DNA from: Flavobacterium sp. | GTDB taxonomy: Bacteria; Bacteroidota; Bacteroidia; Flavobacteriales; Flavobacteriaceae | Length of the DNA: 64,000 nucleotides | Assembly: GCF_017744675.1 (NCBI RefSeq) | Contig: NZ_JAGIAV010000001.1 | Location: forward strand, 928,151-992,150 | Direction of reading: 5' to 3' | In this document: piece after piece, positions 46,845-55,380 of the stretch | Position numbering within the stretch: the stretch's first letter is position 1 | Layout: every line of letters begins with the position of its first letter | Notes under the pieces: generated by a model | What the model saw: the letters and a program-made list of their open reading frames with translations, nothing else | Database searches by the model: none | Told to the model about the DNA's origin: nothing | Program-made: the position numbers and the translations under genes

Positions 46845-46886
46845 CGCAAGGTTCGCAAAGTTTAAAATACCTTTGCGAACCTTGCG
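46845..46886. repeat. Palindrome with perfect 16-bp arms
   Basis: CGCAAGGTTCGCAAAG (46845-46860) pairs exactly with CTTTGCGAACCTTGCG (46871-46886) around a 10-nt loop. Outside it GATTAACCGCAAAG (46815 on) and TTGCGGTTAAAA extend a looser match. Confidence 0.9.
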
Positions 46887-46969
46887 GTTAAAAAAAAGAG
46901 AAATTATTTTGCCACGAATTCCACTAATTTCCGCTAATTTTTTCCTGTATTTACAATGTTTTATCCTCA

Positions 46970-47079
46970 TTTTGTCATTTCGACCGCAGGGAGAAATCTT
47001 CGCGAGTAACTCTACAAAGATTGACGAATTACTATGAGGAGCTACTCGCGAAGATTTCTCGTTCCTCGAAATGACAAAA
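46970..47079. repeat. 110-bp palindromic element with 14 + 18 bp perfect arms
   Basis: Outer arms TTTTGTCATTTCGA (46970-46983) and TCGAAATGACAAAA (47066-47079); inner arms GAGAAATCTTCGCGAGTA (46991-47008) and its exact complement (47043-47060). The arms are joined by short unequal spacers (7 and 5 nt) and a 34-nt centre. It looks like a REP/MITE-type mobile repeat of Flavobacterium. Confidence 0.9.
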
Positions 47080-47222
47080 CAATGTGCTTTATAGTTTACG
47101 CACTAAAAATTCGAGAAATTATTTTGCTAGTATTTCACACAAGAATTTAATTAGAGGAAATTCGTGAATTCGTGGCAGAAAAAAATTAGCACAATTAAAA
47201 ACAGAAAAGTATAAAAAACAAA

Positions 47223-47246
47223 AAACCCACTCGGTTGAGTGGGTTT
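47223..47246 (-). terminator. Terminator of the tRNA-Phe gene
   Basis: AAACCCACTC / GAGTGGGTTT (47223-47232 with 47237-47246) around GGTT, with T's following on the minus strand, directly downstream of the tRNA 3' end. Confidence 0.85.
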
Positions 47247-47248
47247 CG

Positions 47249-47321
47249 TGGTACCTCCAGGGATCGAACCAGGGACACATGGATTTTCAGTCCATTGCTC
47301 TACCATCTGAGCTAAGGTACC
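47249..47321 (-). tRNA. tRNA-Phe (anticodon GAA)
   Basis: On the minus strand the cloverleaf is complete: acceptor GGTACCT / AGGTACC plus discriminator A, D-arm with AGCTCAGATGGTAGAGC, anticodon arm GGACTGAAAATCC giving GAA, and T-arm CCCTGGTTCGATCCCTGG. No CCA is encoded. Length 73 nt. Confidence 0.97.
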
Positions 47322-47420
47322 GTGCTTGTTGCGGGTGCAAATATATAATCATTTTTGGTTTGTGCAAAACATTTTTTAGAAAAAATCTATTCGTATCTTC
47401 GCAAAAGCAAAAAAGGAAAT

Positions 47421-48155
47421 ATGATTTTAACGGTCGATATTGGCAATACCAGAATTAAAGCATCTGTATTTGAGGGTAATACTTCTCTAGAAAATTTTGT
47501 TTTTGATAAAAAAGAAATCGAAAAAAAAATTGAAAATATTTTAGAAAAATTTCCAAAATGCTCCGATTTGGTTGTTGCTTCGGTTGGAAATATCGAAAAA
47601 CAATCCTTTTTGACTTTCGAAAACAGGCTTAAAGTTCATTTTTTTACACACGAAGATGTTTTTCCTTTCCATAATAAATATGCAACACCAAAAACTTTAG
47701 GTATAGATAGAATGATTTTGGCTGCTGGGGCGACACTTCAATTTCCAAAACAAAATCGTTTAGTTATAGATGCCGGAACTTGCATTACCTACGATTTTAT
47801 CGACGAAAACGATAATTATTTAGGAGGAGCCATATCGCCAGGCCTTCGTTTGCGTTATGAAGCGCTGCATAATTTTACTGCCAGACTGCCGTTACTAACC
47901 TTAGAAGCACCCGATTCTTATATAGGAAACTCTACAGCACAAGCCATACATTCTGGTGTTGTCAATGGTTTCGTCTATGAGATTGACGGTTTTATCGATG
48001 AATATCGCAAAGAGTTTTCAAATTTTATCATAATTTTAACGGGAGGCGATGCAGATTTTTTGGCTAAACGATTAAAAAATACCATATTTGCCAATTCAAA
48101 TTTCCTTCTGGAGAGTTTGAGCCAAACATATCAATATAAAATCGACAATGATTAA
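47421..48155 (+). CDS. coaX: Type III pantothenate kinase
   Basis: About 244 residues from the ATG at 47421, which starts 'MILTVDIGNTRIKASVFEG' (phosphate-binding ASKHA loop); the open frame from 47355 has no family-like sequence there. Further marks are 'TLGIDRMILAAGA', 'VIDAGTCITYDFID' and 'GGAISPGLRLRYEALHNFTA'. It phosphorylates pantothenate in coenzyme A synthesis and needs a monovalent cation. The stop overlaps the start of the outer-membrane protein gene by 8 bp. A TATCTTCG -7-like element is at 47395-47402. Confidence 0.93.
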   Translation: MILTVDIGNTRIKASVFEGNTSLENFVFDKKEIEKKIENILEKFPKCSDLVVASVGNIEKQSFLTFENRLKVHFFTHEDVFPFHNKYATPKTLGIDRMILAAGATLQFPKQNRLVIDAGTCITYDFIDENDNYLGGAISPGLRLRYEALHNFTARLPLLTLEAPDSYIGNSTAQAIHSGVVNGFVYEIDGFIDEYRKEFSNFIIILTGGDADFLAKRLKNTIFANSNFLLESLSQTYQYKIDND

Positions 48156-49377
48156 AAAAGTAATACTAAGCGCTTGTTTGCTTATATCGTTCGTTTCATT
48201 CGCTCAACAAGGTACAGCTTCGCCTTATTCTTTTTTCGGAATAGGAGATGTGAGATTCAAGGGAACACTTGAAAACAGATCTATGGCAGGAGTTGCAGTA
48301 GAGCAGGATACGATTCACTTAAACTTAGAAAATCCGGCAAGTTATGCCAGCTTAATTCAGACAACTTTTACAGTTGGAGGAACATTTGCAACTTCTAATT
48401 TAAAAACGACTTCTAAGTCAGAAAAAGCACAACGCTCTACTTTTGATTATTTGGCATTAGGAATCCCGATGGGAAAATTTGGTGCTTCATTTGGGTTGAT
48501 TCCTGTAACTTCAGTAGGATATAAAATTCGCGAAGACAATTCGGCAATAGAAGGAGCAACAAGTACCCAGCTTGACGGAAAAGGTGGCGTAAACAAAGTA
48601 TATTTTGGTTTGTCATACAAAATAATGAAAGGCTGGAATATTGGAGCAGACGCACAATATAATTTTGGAAAAATTACAACCACGAGCGTAGAAGCTATTA
48701 CTGGAGTTCAAAACGGAACGGCGGAGGTTAATACTTCTGAGCTTTCTGGTATGGCATTCAGCTTTGGGACAATGTATCAGAAAAAAATCGATAAAAAAAG
48801 GAGCATATTTTCTAGTTTAAGCTATTCTTTTGCAAGCAATTTAAATTCAGACAATACAAGAGTTATTTCGGTACAAGGAGATCCAAATCCTTATGTAGTT
48901 CCAACGCAAACAACAAAATTAAAACTTCCAAACAAATTGAATATTGGTTTTGGTATTGGTGAAGCTAGAAAATGGCTTGTGGGAGCAAACATGACTTTTC
49001 AAGGAGACGGACAGTTAGCAAATTATTATAATGCAGCCGATAATGTAAGATACGAGAGCTACTCTAAATATGCTGTTGGAGGTTATTATCTTCCAAATTA
49101 TGCTTCTTTTACAAGCTACATGAGCAGAATTACCTATAGAGCTGGTTTGAAATACGAAAAAATTGGTCTGATTGTAAATAATCAATCTATTAATGATATC
49201 GGAATGTCATTGGGAGCTGGAATTCCGATTCCTGGATCTTTCTCAAATGTGAATTTCGGAATCGAATTTGGTAAGCGTGGTACAACATCAGCAGATTTAG
49301 TGCAGGAAAATTATGTTAATTTCAGCCTAAGCTTCTCTTTCAATGATAAATGGTTTGTGAAGAGCAAATACCAATAA
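48148..49377 (+). CDS. Outer-membrane beta-barrel protein
   Basis: The 409-residue protein has a signal peptide ('LSACLLISFVSFAQQ') and a series of amphipathic beta-strands with repeated Gly/aromatic words ('SPYSFFGIGDVRFKGTLENR', 'KVYFGLSYKIMKGWNIGADA', 'VNFGIEFGKRGT', and a final 'FNDKWFVKSKYQ'). It is similar in feel to FadL/OmpP1-like or 'putative membrane protein' barrels in flavobacteria but I assign no function. Overlap with coaX and closeness to lptC (50 bp) suggest a housekeeping envelope operon. Confidence 0.75.
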   Translation: MIKKVILSACLLISFVSFAQQGTASPYSFFGIGDVRFKGTLENRSMAGVAVEQDTIHLNLENPASYASLIQTTFTVGGTFATSNLKTTSKSEKAQRSTFDYLALGIPMGKFGASFGLIPVTSVGYKIREDNSAIEGATSTQLDGKGGVNKVYFGLSYKIMKGWNIGADAQYNFGKITTTSVEAITGVQNGTAEVNTSELSGMAFSFGTMYQKKIDKKRSIFSSLSYSFASNLNSDNTRVISVQGDPNPYVVPTQTTKLKLPNKLNIGFGIGEARKWLVGANMTFQGDGQLANYYNAADNVRYESYSKYAVGGYYLPNYASFTSYMSRITYRAGLKYEKIGLIVNNQSINDIGMSLGAGIPIPGSFSNVNFGIEFGKRGTTSADLVQENYVNFSLSFSFNDKWFVKSKYQ

Positions 49378-49427
49378 AGAGATTTTTTATCTTTTAGAAG
49401 CTCATTACAATTTACTACATTTGGCAA

Positions 49428-49985
49428 ATGAATTTACCAAAAAGATATAGTCTAATAGTGGTCACAGTTGTTGCTGTGACACTGTTTTTTGGATGCGAAA
49501 GTAATTTTAAAGAAGTTCAGAAAATTAACTTCTCAGAATTTGTTCCTGCCAGTGATGCCGATACTGTAAATATTAAGTATACAGATTCTGGGCGCATTAC
49601 AGGAATTTTAATAAGTCCGAAAATGTTAGATTATTCAAATCTTGATTTTCCTTTCACAGAATTTCCTAAAGGAATAGATGTTACTTTATACGATAAAAAG
49701 CAAAAGCGTACCTTTATACGAGGCAATTATGCAGTTTCGTATAAAAACACAGGAATTATAGATTTGATCGGAAAGGTAAAAATCACTTCAGAAGCAGGAC
49801 AGGTTCTAGAAACAGAACAATTGTATTTCGATCAGAAAAACGAATGGTTTTATACAGAAAGAAAATTTAAACTGACCGATACAAAAGGAGTTTCTTACGG
49901 TCAGGGAATAGATTTTAGCAAAGATTTTAAAGTGATCAATTCGCAGCGAATAAGCGGTGAAATTGAATCAAACGAAGAATTATAA
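49428..49985 (+). CDS. lptC: LptC-type LPS export protein
   Basis: The 185-residue protein has an N-terminal hydrophobic stretch ending 'AVTLFFGCES', which could be a lipoprotein signal (Cys at about 24), unlike the plain membrane anchor of E. coli LptC. The rest matches the LptC/OstA-like beta-jellyroll of Bacteroidota ('EFPKGIDVTLYDKKQKRTFI', 'LIGKVKITSEAGQVLETEQLYFDQKNEWFYTE' pattern). It would pass LPS from the inner-membrane LptBFG complex toward LptA-like proteins. A perfect TACATTTG lies 4 nt before its ATG, but no -33 is seen. Confidence 0.8.
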   Translation: MNLPKRYSLIVVTVVAVTLFFGCESNFKEVQKINFSEFVPASDADTVNIKYTDSGRITGILISPKMLDYSNLDFPFTEFPKGIDVTLYDKKQKRTFIRGNYAVSYKNTGIIDLIGKVKITSEAGQVLETEQLYFDQKNEWFYTERKFKLTDTKGVSYGQGIDFSKDFKVINSQRISGEIESNEEL

Positions 49986-49989
49986 TATT

Positions 49990-50184
49990 ATGGGTTATTT
50001 AAAATACACACAATACGTTTACATCCTTTTTGCAGTTTTCTTTACTTATGATGGTATTGTAAAGCTAAATGAAGGAGATGAAAGCTATCCTTTTTATTTT
50101 GTAATTGCAGGAATGGCTATTTTTATGTTTTTCTTTAGGAGAAGATTTCTTAATAGGCATAATGACCGAAATAAAAACCAATAA
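49990..50184 (+). CDS. Small two-helix membrane protein
   Basis: About 64 residues from the ATG at 49990. Two membrane helices ('YTQYVYILFAVFFTYDGIV' and 'FVIAGMAIFMFFFRRRFL') with a short charged loop and a basic tail. It lies 4 bp after lptC and 3 bp before the CNNM-type gene, so it is part of that operon. Such small proteins at this position are common in flavobacteria; function unknown. Confidence 0.7.
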   Translation: MGYLKYTQYVYILFAVFFTYDGIVKLNEGDESYPFYFVIAGMAIFMFFFRRRFLNRHNDRNKNQ

Positions 50185-50187
50185 AAA

Positions 50188-51444
50188 ATGGAAATTAGTA
50201 TTATAATAATCTGTTTAATACTAGCCGCCTTTTTTTCTGGGATGGAAATCGCTTTTACATCCGCCAACAAAATTTATCTCGAAATAGAAAAGAAACAAGA
50301 CGATTTCTTGTCTCGAATCTTAACAAAACTAACCGAAAATCCATCCAAATTTATTGCTGCCATGCTTATTGGCAATAGTGTAGCTTTGGTAATTTACGGT
50401 TTTTTTATGGGCGATCTAATCTTAAACTGGATGGCTTATTTTGGTTTGGTCTTTTCTGATTGGTGGAATATTTTAATCCAGACGCTTCTTGCGACATTTG
50501 TTGTTTTATTGACATCAGAATTTTTTCCGAAAGTTTTTTTTCAAATTTATGCCAATTCTTTAATTAAGATTCTGGCGCTTCCGGCATATTTATTTTACCG
50601 ATTATTCTATTATATCTCGACTTTTTTTATTTGGATTGCCGATTTTGTGCTAAGTAAATTTTTCAAAACAGAAGGAAGTCAGATTCATTTGTTTAGCCGA
50701 ATTGAACTCGGAAATTATATAACAGAACAAATGAGTACGGTTGAGGAAGACGAAGAGGTAGATTCTGAAATTCAGATTTTTCAAAATGCATTAGAATTTT
50801 CCAATGTTAAGGCGCGAGATATCATGACGCCCAGAACAGAAATTGTAGATGTAGATTTGTTTGATACTGTCGATGATCTTAAAGCAATGTTTATTGAGAC
50901 GGGTTATTCTAAAATAATTATAAGCCAAAATTCATTAGATGATATCGTAGGTTATGTCCATTCGTTTGATTTGTTTAAAAAGCCAGCTACTATAAAATCG
51001 GTTTTGATGACAGTCGAATTTGTTCCAGAAACCATTTTGATCAAAGATGTTTTGAATTTATTGATTAAAAAACGTAAAAATGTCGCGGTAGTTTTGGATG
51101 AATATGGAGGAACTTCGGGAATTATTACCATTGAAGATATTGTAGAAGAACTTTTTGGCGAAATCGAAGACGAACACGATTTGGATGAAGAATTGATCGA
51201 AGAGGAAATAGGAGAAGGCAAGTATTTGTTTTCAACCCGTTTGGATGTCGAATATTTGAATGAGACCTATAAATTAATGATTCCAGAAGAAGATTCTTAT
51301 GGCACATTAGGAGGCTTTATTGTCAATCACACAAAAGAAATCCCACAAAAAGGAGATAAAATTGTAATAGATAAGTTCCATTTTTTTATAAAAGAGGCGT
51401 CAAATAAGAAAATAGAACTAGTCAAATTGACAATTAAAGACTGA
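50188..51444 (+). CDS. CNNM/CorC-type transporter-like protein (hemolysin family)
   Basis: The 418-residue protein has a DUF21 membrane domain (about 1-180, starting 'IIIICLILAAFFSGMEIAFTSANKIYLEI'-like), a pair of CBS domains ('ARDIMTPRTEIVDVD', 'VVLDEYGGTSGIITIEDIVEELFG', about 205-325) and a C-terminal CorC/HlyC domain ('SYGTLGGFIVNHTKEIPQKGD'). Members are linked to Mg2+ or Co2+ export; 'hemolysin' is a historical name. GldE of gliding motility is a relative, but no gld genes are near. It is the last gene of the coaX-lptC run. Confidence 0.88.
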   Translation: MEISIIIICLILAAFFSGMEIAFTSANKIYLEIEKKQDDFLSRILTKLTENPSKFIAAMLIGNSVALVIYGFFMGDLILNWMAYFGLVFSDWWNILIQTLLATFVVLLTSEFFPKVFFQIYANSLIKILALPAYLFYRLFYYISTFFIWIADFVLSKFFKTEGSQIHLFSRIELGNYITEQMSTVEEDEEVDSEIQIFQNALEFSNVKARDIMTPRTEIVDVDLFDTVDDLKAMFIETGYSKIIISQNSLDDIVGYVHSFDLFKKPATIKSVLMTVEFVPETILIKDVLNLLIKKRKNVAVVLDEYGGTSGIITIEDIVEELFGEIEDEHDLDEELIEEEIGEGKYLFSTRLDVEYLNETYKLMIPEEDSYGTLGGFIVNHTKEIPQKGDKIVIDKFHFFIKEASNKKIELVKLTIKD

Positions 51445-51492
51445 TTTTTTAAATTAATAAAAAAAAATGTGTAAAATAAAACGCTAGTTGTA

Positions 51493-51521
51493 TTGTTATT
51501 AACTAGATAATTGTATTTTCG
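51493..51521 (+). promoter_or_regulatory. Promoter of the SurA/PpiD-type gene
   Basis: TTG at 51493-51495, 18-bp gap and TATTTTCG at 51514-51521 (one mismatch from TAnnTTTG), 30 bp before the ATG. CTAGTT / AACTAG (51484-51489, 51501-51506) forms a small dyad around the -33 box. Confidence 0.6.
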
Positions 51522-51551
51522 CAAACTGAATATAAAATTAACGATAATAAA

Positions 51552-53651
51552 ATGGCAGTTTTAGCAAAAATTAGACAGCGTTCCGCTTTATTGATAGGAG
51601 TTATTGCACTTGCATTATTTGCATTTATAATACAAGATCTATTTACAAGAGGAACATTCGGTCAAAGTTCAAAAGATGTAGGAAGCATCGATGGAAAAGA
51701 TATTTCATTTGAAGACTTTAGAGTTAAAGTTAGTAATGTTGAAAAAAGTGGGCAAGGTATAACTTCCACTGAAGCTGCAAACAGAGTTTGGGATCAAGAA
51801 GTTTCAATCGCTTTATTGTCATCACAATTTGATAAATTAGGATTGAGAGTTGGTGAAAAACACATTTTAGAGGTTTTGAAATCAGATCCAAACATTGGTA
51901 AAAACCCAATGTTCTTAAACGCAGCAGGAATTTTTGATGTTGTTAAGTTCAAAGATTATTTTAAATCAAACCCAGAAGCAGCGCAATACATCGCTCAAAA
52001 AGAGAAAGATGCTGAATTGAACGCGAAGTTTCAAATCTATAATACTTTAATTAAATCAGGACTTTACACAACTGCTAGTGAAGGAAAATTAAAGTATGAA
52101 ATGGAAGCGAACAAAGTAAGTTTTGCTTATGCAGCTGCTCCGTACTCTTCTATTAAAGATAGTGAAGTAAAAGTCTCTGATGATGAGATTGTTGCTTACA
52201 TGAAGAAAAATGAGAAAAAATTCAAAGCAGATGCAACGCGCGAAATTCAATACGTTTTAGTTGAAGATAAAGCTTCTAAAGAAGATGAGGCTGAAATTAA
52301 AGCTAAATTGATTGCATTATTATCAGGAAGTGTTGTTTACAACGCAAAAACTGGTAAAAACGATACATTGGCTGGATTTAAAAATGCTACAAACGTTGCT
52401 GAATTTGTAAACGCAAATTCTGATGTTCCTTACGATTCTACTTATGTTCCTAAAAATGCTTTGCCAGCAGTTGATGCTGACAAATTATTCAGCTTGCCAG
52501 CTGGAGCAATCTACGGACCATACGTGTACGGAAGATACTATGCAATTTCTAAATCTCAAGGATTTAAAGCTGGAGTTAATGCAAAAGCAAGTCATATCTT
52601 AATTGCTTACGAAGGATCTCAAACGCCAAACCCAAAAGAGAAAAGAACTAAGGAAGAAGCAAAAGCTAAAGCTGAAGAAATTTTAGCACAAGTTCAAGCT
52701 AATCCAGATAGTTTTATGATGTTGGCTTTTACTAGTTCTGATGATTCATCTGCACAGCAAGGTGGTGACTTAGGATATTTTGGGCCAAACCAAATGGTAA
52801 AACCTTTCAATGATTTTGTATTCAGCAACGGAATTGGTAAAGTTGGTTTAGTAGAAACTCCTTTCGGATTTCACATTATCAAAATTACAGACAAACAAGA
52901 CGGAATTCGTTTGGCTACAATTGCTCAAAAAATCGAGCCTTCTGAAGCTACTTCTGATAAAGTATTTACATTAGCGACTAAATTCGAAATGGATGCTGCT
53001 GATAAAGATTTTAATGCAGCAGCTAAAGAATTAGGTTTAAAAGTGGCTCAGCCTGTTAATGCAAAAGCAATGGATGAAGCGTTCGGACCATTAGGAAACC
53101 AACGTAACATTGTAAGATGGGCTTTTGATAAAGAAACTGACAAAGGAGACGTAAAACGTTTTGAAATTGCAAACATCGGACACGTTATTGCGCAATATAA
53201 AGGTGAAAATAAATCTGGTTTAGTTTCTGTTGATATGGCAAGACCTTATGTTGAGCCAATCTTGAAAAACAAGAAAAAAGCAGAATTATTAAAAGCTAAA
53301 ATGCAAGGTTCAAGCATTGAAGCTATTGCTAAAGCTGCAGGAGTTGCTGTTCAGCAAGCTGCAGATGTAACTCTTGACAATCCAGTTTTACCTGGAGGAG
53401 TTGGACAAGAGCCAAAAGTAGTAGGTAATGCATTTGCTTTAGCAGCAAACAAAATTTCTGCTCCAATTGAAGGAAATACAGGTGTTTATGTGGTTAAAAA
53501 CATCAAAACTGTAAAAGCTCCTGCAATTGCAAATCACGCTGCTTATGTAGAGAAAGTAAAAGCTCAAAGCGCTAATGATGCAAGCAGAGTATTGCCAGCG
53601 TTAAAAAACAATGCTAAAATTGAAGATAACAGATTACAATTTAATTACTAA
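51552..53651 (+). CDS. Peptidyl-prolyl isomerase, SurA/PpiD type
   Basis: The 699-residue protein has one N-terminal membrane helix ('SALLIGVIALALFAFIIQDL', about 11-30), a SurA_N-like helical chaperone region and a parvulin domain ('NAKASHILIAYEG', about 345, through 'GGDLGYFGPNQMVKPFNDFV', about 420). Like PpiD it is anchored in the inner membrane with its body in the periplasm, where it helps fold outer-membrane and secreted proteins. The length fits Bacteroidota members. It has its own promoter and terminator. Confidence 0.9.
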   Translation: MAVLAKIRQRSALLIGVIALALFAFIIQDLFTRGTFGQSSKDVGSIDGKDISFEDFRVKVSNVEKSGQGITSTEAANRVWDQEVSIALLSSQFDKLGLRVGEKHILEVLKSDPNIGKNPMFLNAAGIFDVVKFKDYFKSNPEAAQYIAQKEKDAELNAKFQIYNTLIKSGLYTTASEGKLKYEMEANKVSFAYAAAPYSSIKDSEVKVSDDEIVAYMKKNEKKFKADATREIQYVLVEDKASKEDEAEIKAKLIALLSGSVVYNAKTGKNDTLAGFKNATNVAEFVNANSDVPYDSTYVPKNALPAVDADKLFSLPAGAIYGPYVYGRYYAISKSQGFKAGVNAKASHILIAYEGSQTPNPKEKRTKEEAKAKAEEILAQVQANPDSFMMLAFTSSDDSSAQQGGDLGYFGPNQMVKPFNDFVFSNGIGKVGLVETPFGFHIIKITDKQDGIRLATIAQKIEPSEATSDKVFTLATKFEMDAADKDFNAAAKELGLKVAQPVNAKAMDEAFGPLGNQRNIVRWAFDKETDKGDVKRFEIANIGHVIAQYKGENKSGLVSVDMARPYVEPILKNKKKAELLKAKMQGSSIEAIAKAAGVAVQQAADVTLDNPVLPGGVGQEPKVVGNAFALAANKISAPIEGNTGVYVVKNIKTVKAPAIANHAAYVEKVKAQSANDASRVLPALKNNAKIEDNRLQFNY

Positions 53652-53672
53652 TTAGAAAGTAATTCATCTTAT

Positions 53673-53712
53673 AAAAACCCGAAACGCTTTTGTGTTTCGG
53701 GTTTTTCTTTTT
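53673..53712 (+). terminator. Terminator of the SurA/PpiD-type gene
   Basis: Stem AAAAACCCGAAAC / GTTTCGGGTTTTT (53673-53685 with 53694-53706), followed by a T-rich tail. Confidence 0.9.
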
Positions 53713-53827
53713 TTGTAATATCAATAATCCTATTTTGTATTTTTTTTCTGTTAATTTTCTAAAAGTATATAGGAATAATCGAAATTTAATTTAAAAAATT
53801 TGTGACTTTCAAATTATTACAGTTAAT

Positions 53828-53858
53828 TTGCTCGTTTTTTCATTTTAACATATTTTTG
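53828..53858 (+). promoter_or_regulatory. Candidate promoter of the 145-residue hypothetical gene
   Basis: TTG at 53828-53830, 20-bp gap and a perfect TATTTTTG at 53851-53858, giving a leader of about 65 nt. Confidence 0.6.
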
Positions 53859-53931
53859 GCTTTTGCCAGAAATAGAAAATAAAGAAAGAATTCGAATCCA
53901 ATAAACAAATGCTTAATAATTAATTATTTAA

Positions 53932-54369
53932 ATGTTTTTTACTTTTAAATTTTTTAGAAGAAAGCCAAGGGTATATACCAAAATAGAAAGTCATATTTAT
54001 GGTATTATTATCGAGCTTTTAAAAGTGGGCAGCACCGACATCAATGTTGATGAATTGGGTGGGAAGTATTATTTAAGTAACGAAGAACAACATTTTAAAG
54101 TTACTATTTTGAGCAACGATAATGTGATTAGGTTAACCAATACACATGACTCGGTTGCCGAAAAATATGATAAAGTTTTTGTAGAAGATGTTTTAAGAGC
54201 TGTAAAAGAAGAAAAACACCGACGAATGGAAGTGGTGTATGATTCTATTACAAACAGCATCGAAAAAATGGCTGAACGCTTGCATAATAGACTTATAGAG
54301 TCAAATGAACAAGATAAATCGGTTCGCCGTTTGGAGACAAAACATGTTAAAGGGAAGAAAGTAAATTAA
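53932..54369 (+). CDS. Hypothetical protein, 145 residues
   Basis: The protein starts with a basic and aromatic patch ('FFTFKFFRRKPRVYTKIESH') and is otherwise soluble, with a short beta-rich part ('FKVTILSNDNVIRLTNTHDS') and a long helical C-terminus rich in Glu, Lys and Arg ('VFVEDVLRAVKEEKHRRMEV' on). No family recognised. It has its own promoter and converges on the GHMP kinase gene with about 17 bp between stops. Coding character is good (single long frame, typical codon use). Confidence 0.65.
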   Translation: MFFTFKFFRRKPRVYTKIESHIYGIIIELLKVGSTDINVDELGGKYYLSNEEQHFKVTILSNDNVIRLTNTHDSVAEKYDKVFVEDVLRAVKEEKHRRMEVVYDSITNSIEKMAERLHNRLIESNEQDKSVRRLETKHVKGKKVN

Positions 54370-54386
54370 TAAATTAGAAGAAACGA

Positions 54387-55295
54387 TTATAAAATCATTT
54401 CTTCATAAGTTAGAATTGTTTCGTATCCTTTATTGAAGAAATACTCTTTCGGATTTTCTTTAGAAACTACCAAGATAAAATCACCTCCCCAAGCTCCAAG
54501 GCTTTTAATTACGCCATTAAAATCAGGAAATATTGCTTCTTTAATGGTTTGCATTTCTAAAACTCTGCTTAAATGAATTTCGTGTTTCTGAATCGCAGAA
54601 GCAAATTCTTTTAATGTCTTGGCGTGCATAATTGCAGCTGTAATTTTGTTATTTTCTGCAATGCTTTCTGCTAAATGGTTGCCTTTGTGATTGTTGTACG
54701 AATATATGGCAGATTTGCTATTTTGTTTTTTATTCAAATAAACAAAATAAAGGTGCTCCTTAAAATCTGGATTAAATTCAACTTGCTCTACAAAATTATC
54801 TTTTATTCGGTACAAAACAGGAGTATTGTTTTGTGCACAAGCAATATCGTAACCGCTTCCGCCAAAGCTGTTTTTGAGTAGAGTAAAAGCATTAATCCCG
54901 GCCCATTGCGCAATATTATTTATAAGAGTGGAAGAAGTTCCTAGTCCCCAGTTTTTTGGAAAACTCAAATGAGTGCTTACCTTATAGCCGTTGGCCGTAT
55001 CGATAAATTTTGGATTCAAGACATAAGCTTCGTGCAGTATATTGACTAAAGTCGATTTTACAGTATCGATTTGCGGATCTGAACCTTTTATAACTTCATC
55101 AAAAGAAATGGTTTCTTCAAACCATAAATGTTTGTCGTAATCGTAACTTTTCCATTCGATTTTTTTGCCTTCTAATTCCTCAATGACTAAATCTTGGCCA
55201 AATTTTGTAGGTAAAGCAAAAGCATCTGCACCGTCTAAAACTAGATATTCTCCTGCGATAAAAAGTTTTCCGTTACTGTAAAAGGTTGTTGGCAT
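54387..55295 (-). CDS. GYDIA-type GHMP kinase, candidate phosphomevalonate kinase
   Basis: The 302-residue protein has GHMP features: 'NGKLFIAGEYLVLDGADAFA' near the N-terminus, the ATP loop 'FPKNWGLGTSSTLINNIAQW' (about 115-134) and 'GGSGYDIACAQNNTPVLYRI' (about 146-165), from which the GYDIA subgroup is named. A C-terminal 'SLGAWGGDFILVVSKE' replaces the usual GHMP motif 3. Next to HMG-CoA reductase, it is a good candidate for the phosphomevalonate kinase that would otherwise be missing between the mevalonate kinase and decarboxylase encoded at 13.9-16.2 kb. Confidence 0.8.
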   Translation of the reverse strand: MPTTFYSNGKLFIAGEYLVLDGADAFALPTKFGQDLVIEELEGKKIEWKSYDYDKHLWFEETISFDEVIKGSDPQIDTVKSTLVNILHEAYVLNPKFIDTANGYKVSTHLSFPKNWGLGTSSTLINNIAQWAGINAFTLLKNSFGGSGYDIACAQNNTPVLYRIKDNFVEQVEFNPDFKEHLYFVYLNKKQNSKSAIYSYNNHKGNHLAESIAENNKITAAIMHAKTLKEFASAIQKHEIHLSRVLEMQTIKEAIFPDFNGVIKSLGAWGGDFILVVSKENPKEYFFNKGYETILTYEEMIL

Positions 55296-55301
55296 ATGTT
55301 A

Positions 55302-55372
55302 TTCTAAAATTTCAATTCCTAAAATTCCAAATCCTAATATTATAATTTGGGATTTAAAATATTGGAATTTAC
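55302..55372. repeat. AATTCC/GGAATT palindromic element
   Basis: The gap between the GHMP kinase and HMG-CoA reductase genes is an imperfect palindrome: CAATTCCTAAAATTCCAAATCC on one side and GGGATTTAAAATATTGGAATT on the other. It is a different family from the GCCAC-type. Confidence 0.6.
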
Positions 55373-55380
55373 GAGATTGT

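Larger units (their letters stand above)
46675..47248. other. Long repeat-rich gap before the tRNA gene
   Basis: Contains the upstream region of the MHS transporter gene, two strong palindromes (46845-46886 and 46970-47079), stretches of GCCACGAATTCCACTAATT and TTCGTGAATTCGTGGC (46912-46936 and 47160-47176, single half-copies of the GCCAC family) and the tRNA terminator. No gene is seen. Confidence 0.7.

Noticed and set aside
46783..47037. An 84-codon open frame on the plus strand
   Set aside because: It is made of two palindromic repeats and has low-complexity Lys-rich coding; no real protein features.
50188..51444. Possible gliding gene gldE
   Set aside because: GldE is a relative with CBS and CorC domains, but no gld genes are near, and the lptC context fits a general CNNM/CorC protein.
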